Positions 25,384 to 34,030 of a stretch of 64,000 nucleotides of DNA are shown here, piece by piece. The notes beneath the pieces are model-generated. The model had not been told where the DNA came from, ran no database searches, and saw nothing but the letters and a program-made list of their open reading frames with translations. Positions within the stretch are counted from its first letter, which is position 1. Each line of letters opens with the position of its first letter. This DNA comes from Microbacterium sp. zg-B185 (GTDB lineage: Bacteria; Actinomycetota; Actinomycetes; Actinomycetales; Microbacteriaceae): contig NZ_CP126739.1 in assembly GCF_030246885.1 (NCBI RefSeq), positions 3,038,001-3,102,000 of the forward strand. The letters run 5' to 3'. A program made the position numbers and the translations under genes.

Positions 25384-26409
25384 ATGGACTTCGGCGTCGT
25401 TCTGCAGACCAACCCGCCCGCGGCCCGCACCATCCAGCTCGCCAAGCTGGCCGAGGCGCACGGGTTCAGCCACGTGTGGACCTTCGACTCGCACCTGCTG
25501 TGGGAGGAGCCGTACGTCATCCACTCGGCGATCCTCGCCGAGACCAAACGGGTCACCGTCGGACCGTTCGTGACCAATCCCGCCACGCGCGACTGGACGG
25601 TCACGGCATCCGTCTTCGCCACCCTGAACGAGATGTACGGCAACCGCACCATCTGCGGCATCGGGCGCGGCGACTCGGCGGTGCGCGTCACCAACGGCAA
25701 GCCGGTGTCGATGCGCGAGCTGCGCGAATCGATCCACGTGATCCGCGAGCTCGGCAACTCGCGGGCGGTCGAGTACAACGGCTCGACGCTGCGGTTCCCG
25801 TGGAGCCACGGCTCCACGCTGGACGTGTGGGTCGCGGCGTACGGCCCGCTCGCCCTCACCCTGACCGGCGAGGTCGGCGACGGCTTCATCCTGCAGCTCG
25901 CCGACCTGGACGTCGCGGCATGGATGATCAAGACGGTCCGGGATGCCGCGGCCAATGTCGGCCGCGACCCCGACTCGATCGCGTTCTGCGTCGCCGCCCC
26001 GATGTACATCGGCCAGGACCGGCCGTACATGCGCGATCAGTGCCGGTGGTTCGGCGGGATGGTCGGCAACCACGTTGCCGACATCGTCGCCAAGTACGGT
26101 CACCACGCCGACGAGAGCGGCGTGCCGGCCGAGCTGATCGACTACATCGAGGGACGCGTCGGCTACGACTACAACACCCACGGCAAGGCGGACAACGACC
26201 ACGTCGACTTCGTGCCGGACGAGATCATCGACCGCTTCTGCATCCTCGGCACGGCCGAGGAGCACATCGCCAAGCTCGAGGCGCTGCGAGCGATCGGAGT
26301 GACGCAGTTCGCGGGCTACCTGCAGCACGACAACAAGGAGGAGACGCTCCGCGTCTACGGCGAGACCGTCATCCCGGCTCTGTCCGAGCACCTGATCGCC
26401 AAGCAGTGA
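25384..26409 (+). CDS. LLM-class flavin/F420-dependent oxidoreductase (CPS_4043-like)
   Basis: A 341-aa TIM-barrel oxidoreductase of the luciferase-like monooxygenase superfamily: MDFGVVLQTNPPAARTIQLA at the start, HVWTFDSHLLWEEPYV, VGPFVTNPATRDWTVTAS and GRGDSAVRV are typical. The sequence resembles the TIGR03842 subfamily (named for CPS_4043), whose members are known to sit near hydantoinase genes; this is from memory. The cofactor may be FMN or F420. Its position between the ring-opening enzyme and the transporter suggests it acts on the pathway's ring substrate, possibly as a reductase or oxygenase. AGGAAC upstream of ATG 25384 is a usable ribosome site. Confidence 0.85.
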   Translation: MDFGVVLQTNPPAARTIQLAKLAEAHGFSHVWTFDSHLLWEEPYVIHSAILAETKRVTVGPFVTNPATRDWTVTASVFATLNEMYGNRTICGIGRGDSAVRVTNGKPVSMRELRESIHVIRELGNSRAVEYNGSTLRFPWSHGSTLDVWVAAYGPLALTLTGEVGDGFILQLADLDVAAWMIKTVRDAAANVGRDPDSIAFCVAAPMYIGQDRPYMRDQCRWFGGMVGNHVADIVAKYGHHADESGVPAELIDYIEGRVGYDYNTHGKADNDHVDFVPDEIIDRFCILGTAEEHIAKLEALRAIGVTQFAGYLQHDNKEETLRVYGETVIPALSEHLIAKQ

Positions 26410-26410
26410 C

Positions 26411-27352
26411 ATGACCACGACCCTCGAGCCCCTCCGCGAACAGCCGGTGCCGCCGACGCCGGCGCGTGCGGCGCGCACCGGTCGAGCGCGCGCGCTGTCC
26501 GCGTGGGGCTGGGGCGCCGTCGGGATCCTGTTCGTCGCCGTCGTCTGGGAGCTCTACAAGCTGCTGGGGCCGGCGGATGGCGTGGTGCTGTTCGGCATGC
26601 GGGTGCTCCCCCGCACCACGGATCTGGCCATGCCGCACATCTGGGACATGATCGCGCGTCTGATCGCGCCGGTCACCCGCGCGGAGGGCTCGCCGCCGCT
26701 GTGGGGCGTCATCGCGATCGCCGCGCTGACCACCCTGGGAATCGCGGCGGTCGGCTGGGTCGTCGGGGTCGTCGTGGGCATCGGTCTGGCTCTGGTCATG
26801 CAGCGCTGGCGCCTGGTGGAGTGGGGCCTGCTGCCGTGGATCATCCTCAGCCAGACCGTGCCGCTGATCGCGTTCGCGCCGATCGTGAAGAGCTGGGGCT
26901 CGCGGGTGCAGATCGGCCCGATCGAATGGCAGGACTGGATGTCCGTCGCGCTGATCGCGTCATACCTGGCCTTCTTCCCGGTCGCGGTCGGCGCGCTGCG
27001 CGGACTGCAGTCACCCGACCGCATCCACACCGAGCTGATGCGCACCTACGCCGCCGGCTACTGGCAGACGCTGCTGCGACTACGGCTGCCGGCATCCGTC
27101 CCCTACCTGCTGCCCGCCCTCCGCCTGGGCGCCGCCAACGCCGTGATCGGCGCGGTCGTCGCGGAGGTCTCCACCGGCCTGCAGGGCGGGATCGGGCGGC
27201 TGCTGATCCAGTTCGCCGGCCAGGCCTCCGGAGACCCGTCCAAGGCGTGGGGGCCGATCTTCGGTTCCATCGCCCTCGGGCTCGTCGCGGCCGGTGCGGT
27301 GGCGATGCTCGGACTGCTGTTGAAGGACTACCGACGAGGAGAAGCGACCTGA
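26411..27352 (+). CDS. ABC transporter permease (SsuC/ThiX type), first of two
   Basis: A 313-aa inner-membrane permease of the BPD_transp_1 family as used for sulfonates, nitrate, taurine and pyrimidines. The hydrophilic 35-residue N-terminus is followed by six or seven membrane segments. The EAA loop is ELMRTYAAGYWQTLLRLRLPASVPYLLPALRLG. There is an unusually long loop after the first helix (residues about 60-100). It starts 1 nt after the LLM stop and ends overlapping the ATPase start (TGATG). It pairs with the second permease, so the transporter is a heterodimer. Confidence 0.92.
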   Translation: MTTTLEPLREQPVPPTPARAARTGRARALSAWGWGAVGILFVAVVWELYKLLGPADGVVLFGMRVLPRTTDLAMPHIWDMIARLIAPVTRAEGSPPLWGVIAIAALTTLGIAAVGWVVGVVVGIGLALVMQRWRLVEWGLLPWIILSQTVPLIAFAPIVKSWGSRVQIGPIEWQDWMSVALIASYLAFFPVAVGALRGLQSPDRIHTELMRTYAAGYWQTLLRLRLPASVPYLLPALRLGAANAVIGAVVAEVSTGLQGGIGRLLIQFAGQASGDPSKAWGPIFGSIALGLVAAGAVAMLGLLLKDYRRGEAT

Positions 27353-28194
27353 TGGCCGTTGGACACGCGCAGCACGGCTCGAACGACGCCCCCGGCAGCG
27401 ACTCCGTCGTCGTCCGCGACGTCGCCAAGACGTTCGCCACCAAGACCGGCGACGTCAGCGCGCTGCAGGGCATCGACCTGACCGTCGCGGACGGCGAGTT
27501 CGTGGCGCTGATCGGCCCCTCCGGATGCGGCAAGTCCACACTGCTGCGCCTGATCGCCGACCTCGATCCGCCCACGGCCGGCACGATCGAGGTCTTCGGC
27601 AAGCCCGCGAACCGGGCACGCCGGGATCAGGACTACGGCATCGCGTTCCAGCAGGCCGGCCTGCTGCCCTGGCGGACGGTGGCGGCCAACATCTCGCTCC
27701 CGCTCGAGCTGCACGGCGTCGGCGCCGCGGAGCGCAAGGCCCGCGTGGCGGAGCTTGCCGAGCTAGTGGGGCTGACCGACTTCGCCGACCGGCATCCCGA
27801 CCAGCTCTCCGGCGGCATGCAGCAGCGGGTGGCGATCGCGCGATCGCTCGCCGCGCGGCCGAAGCTGCTGCTGATGGACGAGCCGTTCGGGGCGCTGGAT
27901 GAGATGACCCGCGAGCACATGCAGACCGAACTGTCGCGCATCGCCGCCGAGACCGGAGCGGCCGTCGTGTTCGTGACGCACTCCATCCCCGAGGCGGTCT
28001 TCCTCTCCGACCGTGTCGTGGTGATGTCCCCCCGTCCCGGCCGGATCACGCACATCATCGAGACCGGATTCGGCAAGGATGCCGCGCGCGACGAGTCGTT
28101 GCGCGAGTCGCCCGCGTTCTTCTCCCGGGTGACGGCGGTACGCGAAGCCCTGCACGGCACCTCGGTGCCCACCGGCGGCCGGGAGCAGCGATGA
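27352..28194 (+). CDS. ABC transporter ATPase (SsuB/TauB type)
   Basis: A 280-aa ATPase. Walker A GPSGCGKSTLLRLIADLD, Q-loop YGIAFQQAGLLPWRTV, signature [15 protein letters not shown], Walker B LLLMDEPFGALDEMTRE and H-loop FVTHSIPEAVFLSDR identify the nitrate/taurine/sulfonate/pyrimidine group. ATG 27352 overlaps the upstream permease stop by one base and the end overlaps the second permease by 4 nt. The last 40 residues form a short helical tail. Confidence 0.95.
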   Translation: MAVGHAQHGSNDAPGSDSVVVRDVAKTFATKTGDVSALQGIDLTVADGEFVALIGPSGCGKSTLLRLIADLDPPTAGTIEVFGKPANRARRDQDYGIAFQQAGLLPWRTVAANISLPLELHGVGAAERKARVAELAELVGLTDFADRHPDQLSGGMQQRVAIARSLAARPKLLLMDEPFGALDEMTREHMQTELSRIAAETGAAVVFVTHSIPEAVFLSDRVVVMSPRPGRITHIIETGFGKDAARDESLRESPAFFSRVTAVREALHGTSVPTGGREQR

Positions 28195-29018
28195 CCACCG
28201 TGCGTCAGCCGCAGCCCACCCGGCAGAGCCCGGCGGGCTGGAGCACGGCGACCGAGCGCCGCCTGCGGGTGATCGCCCCCATCACGGTCGGGCTGATCGG
28301 ATTGGTCACCTGGCAGTTCCTGGTCAGCGTCGTCGGGGTCTCCGACTACCTGCTGCCCAGCCCGGCCGCGATCGCCCAGCAGTTCGCCGAGTTCGGCGGC
28401 GCCATCTGGCAGGCGGCGCTGATCACCGGGACGAACGCGCTGCTCGGCCTGGTGGTCGGGACGGTCCTGGCGATCCTGCTCGCCGCCCTCGCATCCCGCT
28501 GGCGGGCCGTCGACGGGATGTCCGCGCCGATCGTGGCATCCCTGGCGGTGGTGCCCATCGTGGCGCTCGCACCAGTGCTGAACTCGATGTTCGGTGCCGA
28601 CAGCCAGTTCGGTCGGCAGGCCATCGCGGCTCTGGCATCGTTCGTCCCGGTCTTCTTGAACACCCTCCGCGGACTGCGCCAGACCCGGCCCGTGCACCGC
28701 GACCTGATGCGCAGCTACGCCGCCACCGGCGCGCAGGCGTTCCGCACCGTCACCCTCCCGACCGCGCTGCCGTACCTGCTCACCGGCGTCCGGATCGCCA
28801 GCTCGCTCGCGGTGATCTCCGCGCTGGTCGCGGAGTACTTCGGCGGCCCGCGCGGCGGGCTGGGCAGTGCGATCTCCACCTCGGCGGCCACCAGCGCGTA
28901 CGCGCGGGCCTGGGCGTACGTGGTGGCAGCGATCGTGGTCGGTCTGTTCTTCTACCTGGCAACCGCGCTCGCCGAGCGCATCGTGCTGCGCCGCATCCCC
29001 GTCGGAGGAGTCCGATGA
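28191..29018 (+). CDS. ABC transporter permease (SsuC/ThiX type), second
   Basis: A 275-aa permease with six membrane segments and the EAA loop DLMRSYAATGAQAFRTVTLPTALPYLLTGVRIASSLA. The N-terminus is short and basic. ATG 28191 overlaps the ATPase gene by 4 nt (ATGA), indicating coupled translation. It is followed 97 bp later by the binding protein gene. Confidence 0.93.
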   Translation: MTTVRQPQPTRQSPAGWSTATERRLRVIAPITVGLIGLVTWQFLVSVVGVSDYLLPSPAAIAQQFAEFGGAIWQAALITGTNALLGLVVGTVLAILLAALASRWRAVDGMSAPIVASLAVVPIVALAPVLNSMFGADSQFGRQAIAALASFVPVFLNTLRGLRQTRPVHRDLMRSYAATGAQAFRTVTLPTALPYLLTGVRIASSLAVISALVAEYFGGPRGGLGSAISTSAATSAYARAWAYVVAAIVVGLFFYLATALAERIVLRRIPVGGVR

Positions 29019-29115
29019 CGCACCGTCCGCGGGATGCCGCGCCCCGTCGTCCTCGCCCGGCGAGGTCGGTTCCGCACCACCGCAGCACCTCCCAAGAGAA
29101 CCCGAAAGGAACGAC

Positions 29116-30282
29116 ATGAGACACAGCACACGTCGCGGCCTCACCAGGCGCGCAGCAACCGCGGGCGCGTTCGCCCTGTCGGCCGCACTCATCCTGACCG
29201 CGTGCTCGGGCGGGGGCGGCACGTCGCCGACCTCCGACGACGGCGGAGAGCTCACCCAGGTCAAGCTTCAGCTCCAGTGGCTGCCGCAGGCTCAGTTCGC
29301 CGGCTACTTCGCCGCCGCCGACCAGGGCTTCTTCAAGGACGAGGGCCTCGAGGTGGAGATCATCCCCTCCGGCGGCGACATCGTCCCGCAGGACGCCCTC
29401 GCCAACGGCGACGTCGACTTCGCCATCGCGTGGGTGCCGAAGGTGCTCGGATCGATCGAGGCCGGCGCCAACCTCACCGACATCGCACAGATCTTCCAGC
29501 GCTCCGGCACGCTCCAGGTGTCCTGGGCGGACTCGGGCATCGACTCGGTGGCCGACTTCGAGGGCAAGAAGATCGGATCGTGGGGCTTCGGCAACGAGTG
29601 GGAGATCTTCGCAGCCATGGCAGCGGAGGGACTGGACGCGAGCACCGTCGAGATCATCACGCAGGACTTCAACATGAACGCGTTCCTGCAGAACGACATC
29701 GACGCGGCGCAGGCGATGACCTACAACGAGTACGCGCAGCTGCTCGAGACGGAGGACCCGGAGACCGGCGAGCTGTACCAGCCGGATGACTTCAACGTCA
29801 TCAGCTACCAGGACACCGTGGGCGCGATGCTGCAGGACGCCATCTGGGCCGACACCGAACGGCTCGAATCGGACCAGGAGTACGCCGACACGGCCGTGAA
29901 GTTCCTCAAGGCCGTGATCAAGGGCTGGGTGTACGCGCGCGACAACGCCGAAGAGGCCGCGGCGATCACGATCGCCTCGGGCTCGGCCTGGGGCCCGAGC
30001 CACGAGCTGTGGATGATGAACGAGACGAACAAGCTCATCTGGCCGGCCGCCGAGGGCATCGGCATCATCGACGAGTCCGCGTGGACGCAGACCGTGGAGG
30101 GAGCCCTCGCCGCCGTCAACGAGACCGGCGCGCACCTGATCACCAAGGAGCCGCCTGCCAGCGCGTGGAGCAACGAGTACATCCAGAAGGCGCTGGATGA
30201 GCTCGAGGCCGAAGGCGGCATCGACTTGACCGGCGAAGGTTTCACGCCCATCGAGGTCGAGCTGCAGGCGGGCGGCAACTAG
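29116..30282 (+). CDS. NMT1/THI5-like substrate-binding lipoprotein
   Basis: A 388-aa binding protein for the transporter encoded upstream. The lipoprotein signal ends in LTAC with Cys30 preceded by an RRxxT-rich basic region. The mature part starts KLQLQWLPQAQFAGYFAA, a signature of the NMT1/THI5-like family that binds pyrimidine-like or aromatic ring compounds, and continues EVEIIPSGGDIVPQDALANGDVDFAI. This family includes the hydroxymethylpyrimidine and riboflavin binding proteins. Start ATG 29116 has AAAGGAACGAC upstream. No thiamine riboswitch is visible ahead of it. The neighbours argue for a dihydropyrimidine, pyrimidine or hydantoin ligand. Confidence 0.92.
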   Translation: MRHSTRRGLTRRAATAGAFALSAALILTACSGGGGTSPTSDDGGELTQVKLQLQWLPQAQFAGYFAAADQGFFKDEGLEVEIIPSGGDIVPQDALANGDVDFAIAWVPKVLGSIEAGANLTDIAQIFQRSGTLQVSWADSGIDSVADFEGKKIGSWGFGNEWEIFAAMAAEGLDASTVEIITQDFNMNAFLQNDIDAAQAMTYNEYAQLLETEDPETGELYQPDDFNVISYQDTVGAMLQDAIWADTERLESDQEYADTAVKFLKAVIKGWVYARDNAEEAAAITIASGSAWGPSHELWMMNETNKLIWPAAEGIGIIDESAWTQTVEGALAAVNETGAHLITKEPPASAWSNEYIQKALDELEAEGGIDLTGEGFTPIEVELQAGGN

Positions 30283-30294
30283 CCCGACCGAAGC

Positions 30295-30343
30295 CGGATG
30301 CCGGCCGCTGGGCGCGTGCGCTGCGCCCGACGGCCGGCATCCG
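30295..30343 (+). terminator. Strong hairpin after the substrate-binding protein gene
   Basis: A perfect 13-bp stem (CGGATGCCGGCCG at 30295-30307 with its complement at 30331-30343) encloses a second stem GGGCGC/GCGCCC (30310-30315/30323-30328). It lies 12 bp after the binding protein stop. It lacks a U-tract, so it may stabilise the upstream mRNA or partly terminate before the aminotransferase gene. Confidence 0.6.
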
Positions 30344-30467
30344 AGTTGCCATCCGCCCGCCGAGCGAGGAGCCTAGCGGCAGGCCGGCGCACCCCCGACC
30401 CGCAGACCGGAAGAGGACCCGCATCGCGGGAACCGGGAAGATCACCGGTAGAACGAAGGACACGACG

Positions 30468-31790
30468 ATGACGACGACATCCGCCACCGACCTGGACGAG
30501 ACGACCAAGCGTCTTGACCGCGAGCACGTCTTCCACTCCTGGTCGGCCCAGGCCGCCCTCGACCCGATGGTCATCGCCGGCGGCGAGGGAACTGTCGTGT
30601 GGGACCACGCCGGCAACCGGTACCTGGACTTCTCCAGCCAGCTGGTCAACGTCAACATCGGGCACCAGCATCCGGCGGTGGTCCGGGCCATCCAGGAGCA
30701 GGCGGCTGTCCTGTCCACGATCGGGCCGGCCACCGCCAACCTCACCCGCGGCCAGGCCGCTCAGCGCATCCTGGCGCGCGCCGGTGCGCCCTTCTCGAAG
30801 GTCTTCTTCACCAACGGCGGTGCGGACGCGATCGAGAACGCGATCCGGATGGCCAGGCTGCACACCGGTCGCGACAAGGTGCTGTCCACCTACCGGTCCT
30901 ACCACGGCAACACCGGGGCGGCGATCGTCTCGACCGGCGACTGGCGTCGCATCCCCAACGAGTACGCGCGCGGCCACGTCCACTTCTTCGGGCCGTACCT
31001 GTACCGGAGCGAGTTCTGGTCCGACAGCCCCGAGCAGGAGAGCGTGCGCGCCCTGCACCACCTCGAGCGGGTGATCCAGTCCGAGGGCGCGGCCGGGATC
31101 GCCGCCATCCTGCTGGAATCCGTGCCCGGCACCGCGGGCATCCTGATCCCGCCGCCGGGCTACCTGGCCGGCGTGCGCGCCCTCGCCGACAAGTACGGGA
31201 TCGTGCTGATCCTGGACGAGGTGATGGCCGGCTTCGGGCGCACCGGCCGGTGGTTCGCGTTCCAGGGCCACGACGTCGTGCCCGACCTGATCGCCTTCGC
31301 GAAGGGCGTCAACTCGGGGTATGTGCCGGTCGGCGGCGTCGCGATCTCGGCGGAGATCGCGGCGACCTTCGATGAACGGGTCTTCCCCGGGGGGCTGACT
31401 TACAGCGGGCACCCCCTCGCCGCGGCATCCATCATCGGAGCTCTCGACGCGATGGAGGACGAGGGCATCGTCGAGAACGCCCGGCGGGTGGGTGCGGACG
31501 CGATCGGGCCGGCCCTCGCGCAGCTGCAGGAGCGGCATCCGCTCATCGGCGAGGTCCGCGGCGAGGGCGTGTTCTGGGCGATCGAGCTGGTGGCCGACCG
31601 CGCGACGCGCGAGCCGGTCGGGGCCGACGTGATCGGGCGGCTGAAGAAGGAGCTGGTGTCGCGGGGTCTGCTGCCGTTCTCGGCCGAGAACCGCATCCAC
31701 GTCGTGCCGCCGTGCGTGGTGACCGACGACGAGGTCGGGCAGGCGATGTCCATCTACGATGAAGCGCTGACCGTCCTCGAGAGCGCCTGA
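30468..31790 (+). CDS. Class III aminotransferase, probable beta-alanine transaminase
   Basis: A 440-aa PLP enzyme of the omega-aminotransferase family. The PLP lysine is K279 in LIAFAKGVNSGYVPVGGV; the cofactor-binding Asp is in LILDEVMAGFGRTGRW; NGGADAIENAIRMAR and YRSYHGNTG are typical. In context it probably moves the amino group of beta-alanine (or 3-aminoisobutyrate) to pyruvate or 2-oxoglutarate and yields malonate semialdehyde. ATG 30468 follows GAAGGA with suitable spacing. It is separated from the binding protein gene by 185 bp that hold a strong hairpin. Confidence 0.88.
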   Translation: MTTTSATDLDETTKRLDREHVFHSWSAQAALDPMVIAGGEGTVVWDHAGNRYLDFSSQLVNVNIGHQHPAVVRAIQEQAAVLSTIGPATANLTRGQAAQRILARAGAPFSKVFFTNGGADAIENAIRMARLHTGRDKVLSTYRSYHGNTGAAIVSTGDWRRIPNEYARGHVHFFGPYLYRSEFWSDSPEQESVRALHHLERVIQSEGAAGIAAILLESVPGTAGILIPPPGYLAGVRALADKYGIVLILDEVMAGFGRTGRWFAFQGHDVVPDLIAFAKGVNSGYVPVGGVAISAEIAATFDERVFPGGLTYSGHPLAAASIIGALDAMEDEGIVENARRVGADAIGPALAQLQERHPLIGEVRGEGVFWAIELVADRATREPVGADVIGRLKKELVSRGLLPFSAENRIHVVPPCVVTDDEVGQAMSIYDEALTVLESA

Positions 31791-31891
31791 CCCGCGCCCG
31801 CGGAGCGGGCGAAACTACCGAGACCACCGACCGCGACCTACGCTGGTCGTGCACCCGTGGCCCATCGGGCCAGGAAGAGAAGGAACACACC

Positions 31892-33424
31892 ATGACCGAC
31901 ACCACGACGCTCGAGCAGACGACGCGGTCCGCCACCACGATCCTCGACCACTGGGTCGACGGAAAGACGTGGACGGGCGCCTCCAGCCGCACCGCACCGG
32001 TGTTCAACCCCGCGTTGGGCACGGCGCAGCGCGAGGTGCGCCTGGCCTCGACCGCGGACGTCGACCATGCCGTCGCCTCGGCGGCCGCGGCATGGGAGCA
32101 GTGGCGCGACGCCTCGATCTCCAAGCGGCAGACTGTGCTGTTCGCGTTCCGCGAGCTGCTGAACGCACGCAAGCAGGAGCTCGCTGAGATCCTCACGTCC
32201 GAGCACGGCAAGGTGCTCTCGGACGCGCTCGGCGAGATCGCGCGCGGCATGGAGGTCGTGGAGTTCGCGTGCGGGCTGGGCCACCTCACCAAGGGCGCGT
32301 ATTCCGAGAACGTCTCGACGGGCATCGACGTCTACACGCTGCGCCAGCCGATCGGGGTCGTCGGGATCATCAGCCCGTTCAACTTCCCGGCGATGGTGCC
32401 GCTGTGGTTCTTCTCCGTCGCCCTGGCCGCGGGCAACGCCGTGATCCTCAAGCCCTCGGAGAAGGACCCGAGCGCCGCGAACTGGATGGCCGCGCTGCTG
32501 AAGGAAGCAGGGCTGCCCGACGGCGTCCTGAACGTCGTGCACGGCGACAAGGAGGCCGTCGACGCGCTGCTGGAGCACCCGGATGTGCGCGCGATCTCGT
32601 TCGTCGGCTCCACGCCGATCGCGAAGTACGTCTACGAGACCGCTACCGGGCACGGCAAGCGCGTGCAGGCGCTGGGCGGCGCGAAGAACCACATGCTCGT
32701 CCTGCCGGATGCCGACCTCGACCTGGCCGCGGACGCCGCCGTCAACGCGGGCTTCGGCTCGGCCGGTGAACGCTGCATGGCGATCTCGGTGGTTCTGGCC
32801 GTGGACACGATCGCCGACGAGTTCGTCGCGAAGGTCTCCGAGCGGATGGCCACGCTGCGCACCGGCGACGGCACTCGCGGATGCGACATGGGACCGCTGA
32901 TCACGGGGGTGCACCGCGACAAGGTCGCCTCCTACATCGACGTCGCCACCACCGACGGCGCGTCGGTGGTCGTGGACGGGCGCGATGTCGAGCCCGACGG
33001 CGACCCGGACGGCTTCTGGCTCGGACCGACCCTGATCGACAACGTGCCGACCGACTCGTCGGTCTACCTGGACGAGATCTTCGGTCCGGTGCTGTCGGTC
33101 GTGCGCATCGACGGCTACGAAGAGGGCCTGGGCATCATCAACGGCAGCCAGTACGGCAACGGCACGGCGATCTTCACGAACGACGGCGGCGCCGCGCGCC
33201 GCTTCCAGCGCGAGGTGCACGTCGGCATGATCGGCATCAACGTCCCGATCCCCGTTCCGGTCGCCTACCACTCGTTCGGCGGCTGGAAGGCGTCGCTGTT
33301 CGGCGACGCGAAGGCGTACGGCCCGCACGGGTTCGACTTCTACACGCAGGAGAAGGCCGTGACGAGCCGGTGGCTGGACCCGTCGCACGGCGGCCTGAAC
33401 CTCGGCTTCCCTCAGCACGACTGA
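31892..33424 (+). CDS. mmsA: CoA-acylating methylmalonate-semialdehyde dehydrogenase
   Basis: A 510-aa aldehyde dehydrogenase. FNFPAMVPLWFFSVALAAGN is the diagnostic MmsA/IolA motif, and catalytic C295 lies in FGSAGERCMAISV; FVGSTPIAKYVYETATGHGKRVQALGGAKNH is also family specific. The enzyme converts malonate or methylmalonate semialdehyde to acetyl- or propionyl-CoA with CO2 and NADH. It completes the beta-alanine route begun by the upstream aminotransferase. ATG 31892 is preceded by GAAGGA. The downstream hairpin at 33457-33501 probably ends the operon. Confidence 0.95.
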   Translation: MTDTTTLEQTTRSATTILDHWVDGKTWTGASSRTAPVFNPALGTAQREVRLASTADVDHAVASAAAAWEQWRDASISKRQTVLFAFRELLNARKQELAEILTSEHGKVLSDALGEIARGMEVVEFACGLGHLTKGAYSENVSTGIDVYTLRQPIGVVGIISPFNFPAMVPLWFFSVALAAGNAVILKPSEKDPSAANWMAALLKEAGLPDGVLNVVHGDKEAVDALLEHPDVRAISFVGSTPIAKYVYETATGHGKRVQALGGAKNHMLVLPDADLDLAADAAVNAGFGSAGERCMAISVVLAVDTIADEFVAKVSERMATLRTGDGTRGCDMGPLITGVHRDKVASYIDVATTDGASVVVDGRDVEPDGDPDGFWLGPTLIDNVPTDSSVYLDEIFGPVLSVVRIDGYEEGLGIINGSQYGNGTAIFTNDGGAARRFQREVHVGMIGINVPIPVPVAYHSFGGWKASLFGDAKAYGPHGFDFYTQEKAVTSRWLDPSHGGLNLGFPQHD

Positions 33425-33456
33425 CCGCGCGCGCCGCGCTGCCCGCGAATCCGGAT

Positions 33457-33501
33457 GGGTGTCACGAGACGGGGTCCGGCGACCTCCGTCTCGTGGCGCC
33501 C
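33457..33501. terminator. Bidirectional terminator between convergent genes
   Basis: The arms 33457-33472 and 33486-33501 form a 16-bp stem (core CACGAGACGG/CCGTCTCGTG perfect, outer part with two G-U pairs) around a 13-nt loop. It lies between the convergent dehydrogenase and Lrp genes. Confidence 0.65.
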
Positions 33502-33514
33502 ATCCTGTTCGCGG

Positions 33515-33958
33515 TTAGAGGGAGATCGGCCGGTTCTCGTAGAACGTCTGCAGGACCACGGTCGTGCGTGTGCTCACCGATGCCGCCAGGCGGATGTCGC
33601 GGATCAGGGTCTCCAGATCCCGGGGCGTCGCGACCCGGACGAACAGCAGGTACGCCGCGTCGCCCGCGATCGAATGGCACGCCTCGATCGCGGCGAGGTG
33701 CTCGAGCATCTCGGGCGCGTTGTCCGGCTGGGACGGATCCAGCGGGGTGATCTCGATGAAGGCCGACAGGGATTTGCCGACCGCCTCGGGGTTCAGGAGC
33801 GCCCGGTACCCGACGATGACACCGGTGCTCTCCAGGCGCCGCAGCCGCGCCTGCACCGCGGACACGCCCAGGCCGACGTGCTCGGACAACTGAGCGAGCG
33901 TCGCCCGCGGGTCCCGTGAGACCTCAGCGAGGATCAACAAGTCGACAGGATCGGTCAT
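33515..33958 (-). CDS. Lrp/AsnC-family transcriptional regulator
   Basis: A 147-aa feast/famine regulator. The N-terminal winged HTH has DLLILAEVSRDPRATLAQLSEHVGLGVSAVQARLRRLESTGVI. The C-terminal RAM ligand-binding domain has YRALLNPEAVGKSLSAFIEI and the loop HSIAGDAAYLLFVRV (normally GxxDYLL; here GDAAYLL). Length is typical. It ends close to the convergent dehydrogenase gene of the beta-alanine route and is divergent from the DUF6421 gene, so either could be its target. Its last residues (LQTFYENRPISL) are a normal C-terminus. Confidence 0.93.
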   Translation of the reverse strand: MTDPVDLLILAEVSRDPRATLAQLSEHVGLGVSAVQARLRRLESTGVIVGYRALLNPEAVGKSLSAFIEITPLDPSQPDNAPEMLEHLAAIEACHSIAGDAAYLLFVRVATPRDLETLIRDIRLAASVSTRTTVVLQTFYENRPISL

Positions 33959-33993
33959 GGGATGAAACAATATCGGCACATCCCGCGATCTGC

Positions 33994-34006
33994 CGGAATG
34001 TTTCCG
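33994..34006. promoter_or_regulatory. Palindrome in the lrp-DUF6421 intergenic region
   Basis: CGGAATGTTTCCG (5-bp arms, 3-bp centre) sits in the 72-bp gap between the divergent genes, 36 bp from the lrp start. An imperfect palindrome of this size fits a regulator binding site, for example autoregulation by the Lrp protein. Confidence 0.35.
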
Positions 34007-34030
34007 CCTCTCCTCGGATCGGAGGTTTCC

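Noticed and set aside
29019..29115. Thiamine riboswitch before the NMT1/THI5-like binding protein
   Set aside because: I could not find the TPP aptamer's conserved CUGAGA and ACCUGAUCUGGAU-like elements in this short gap.
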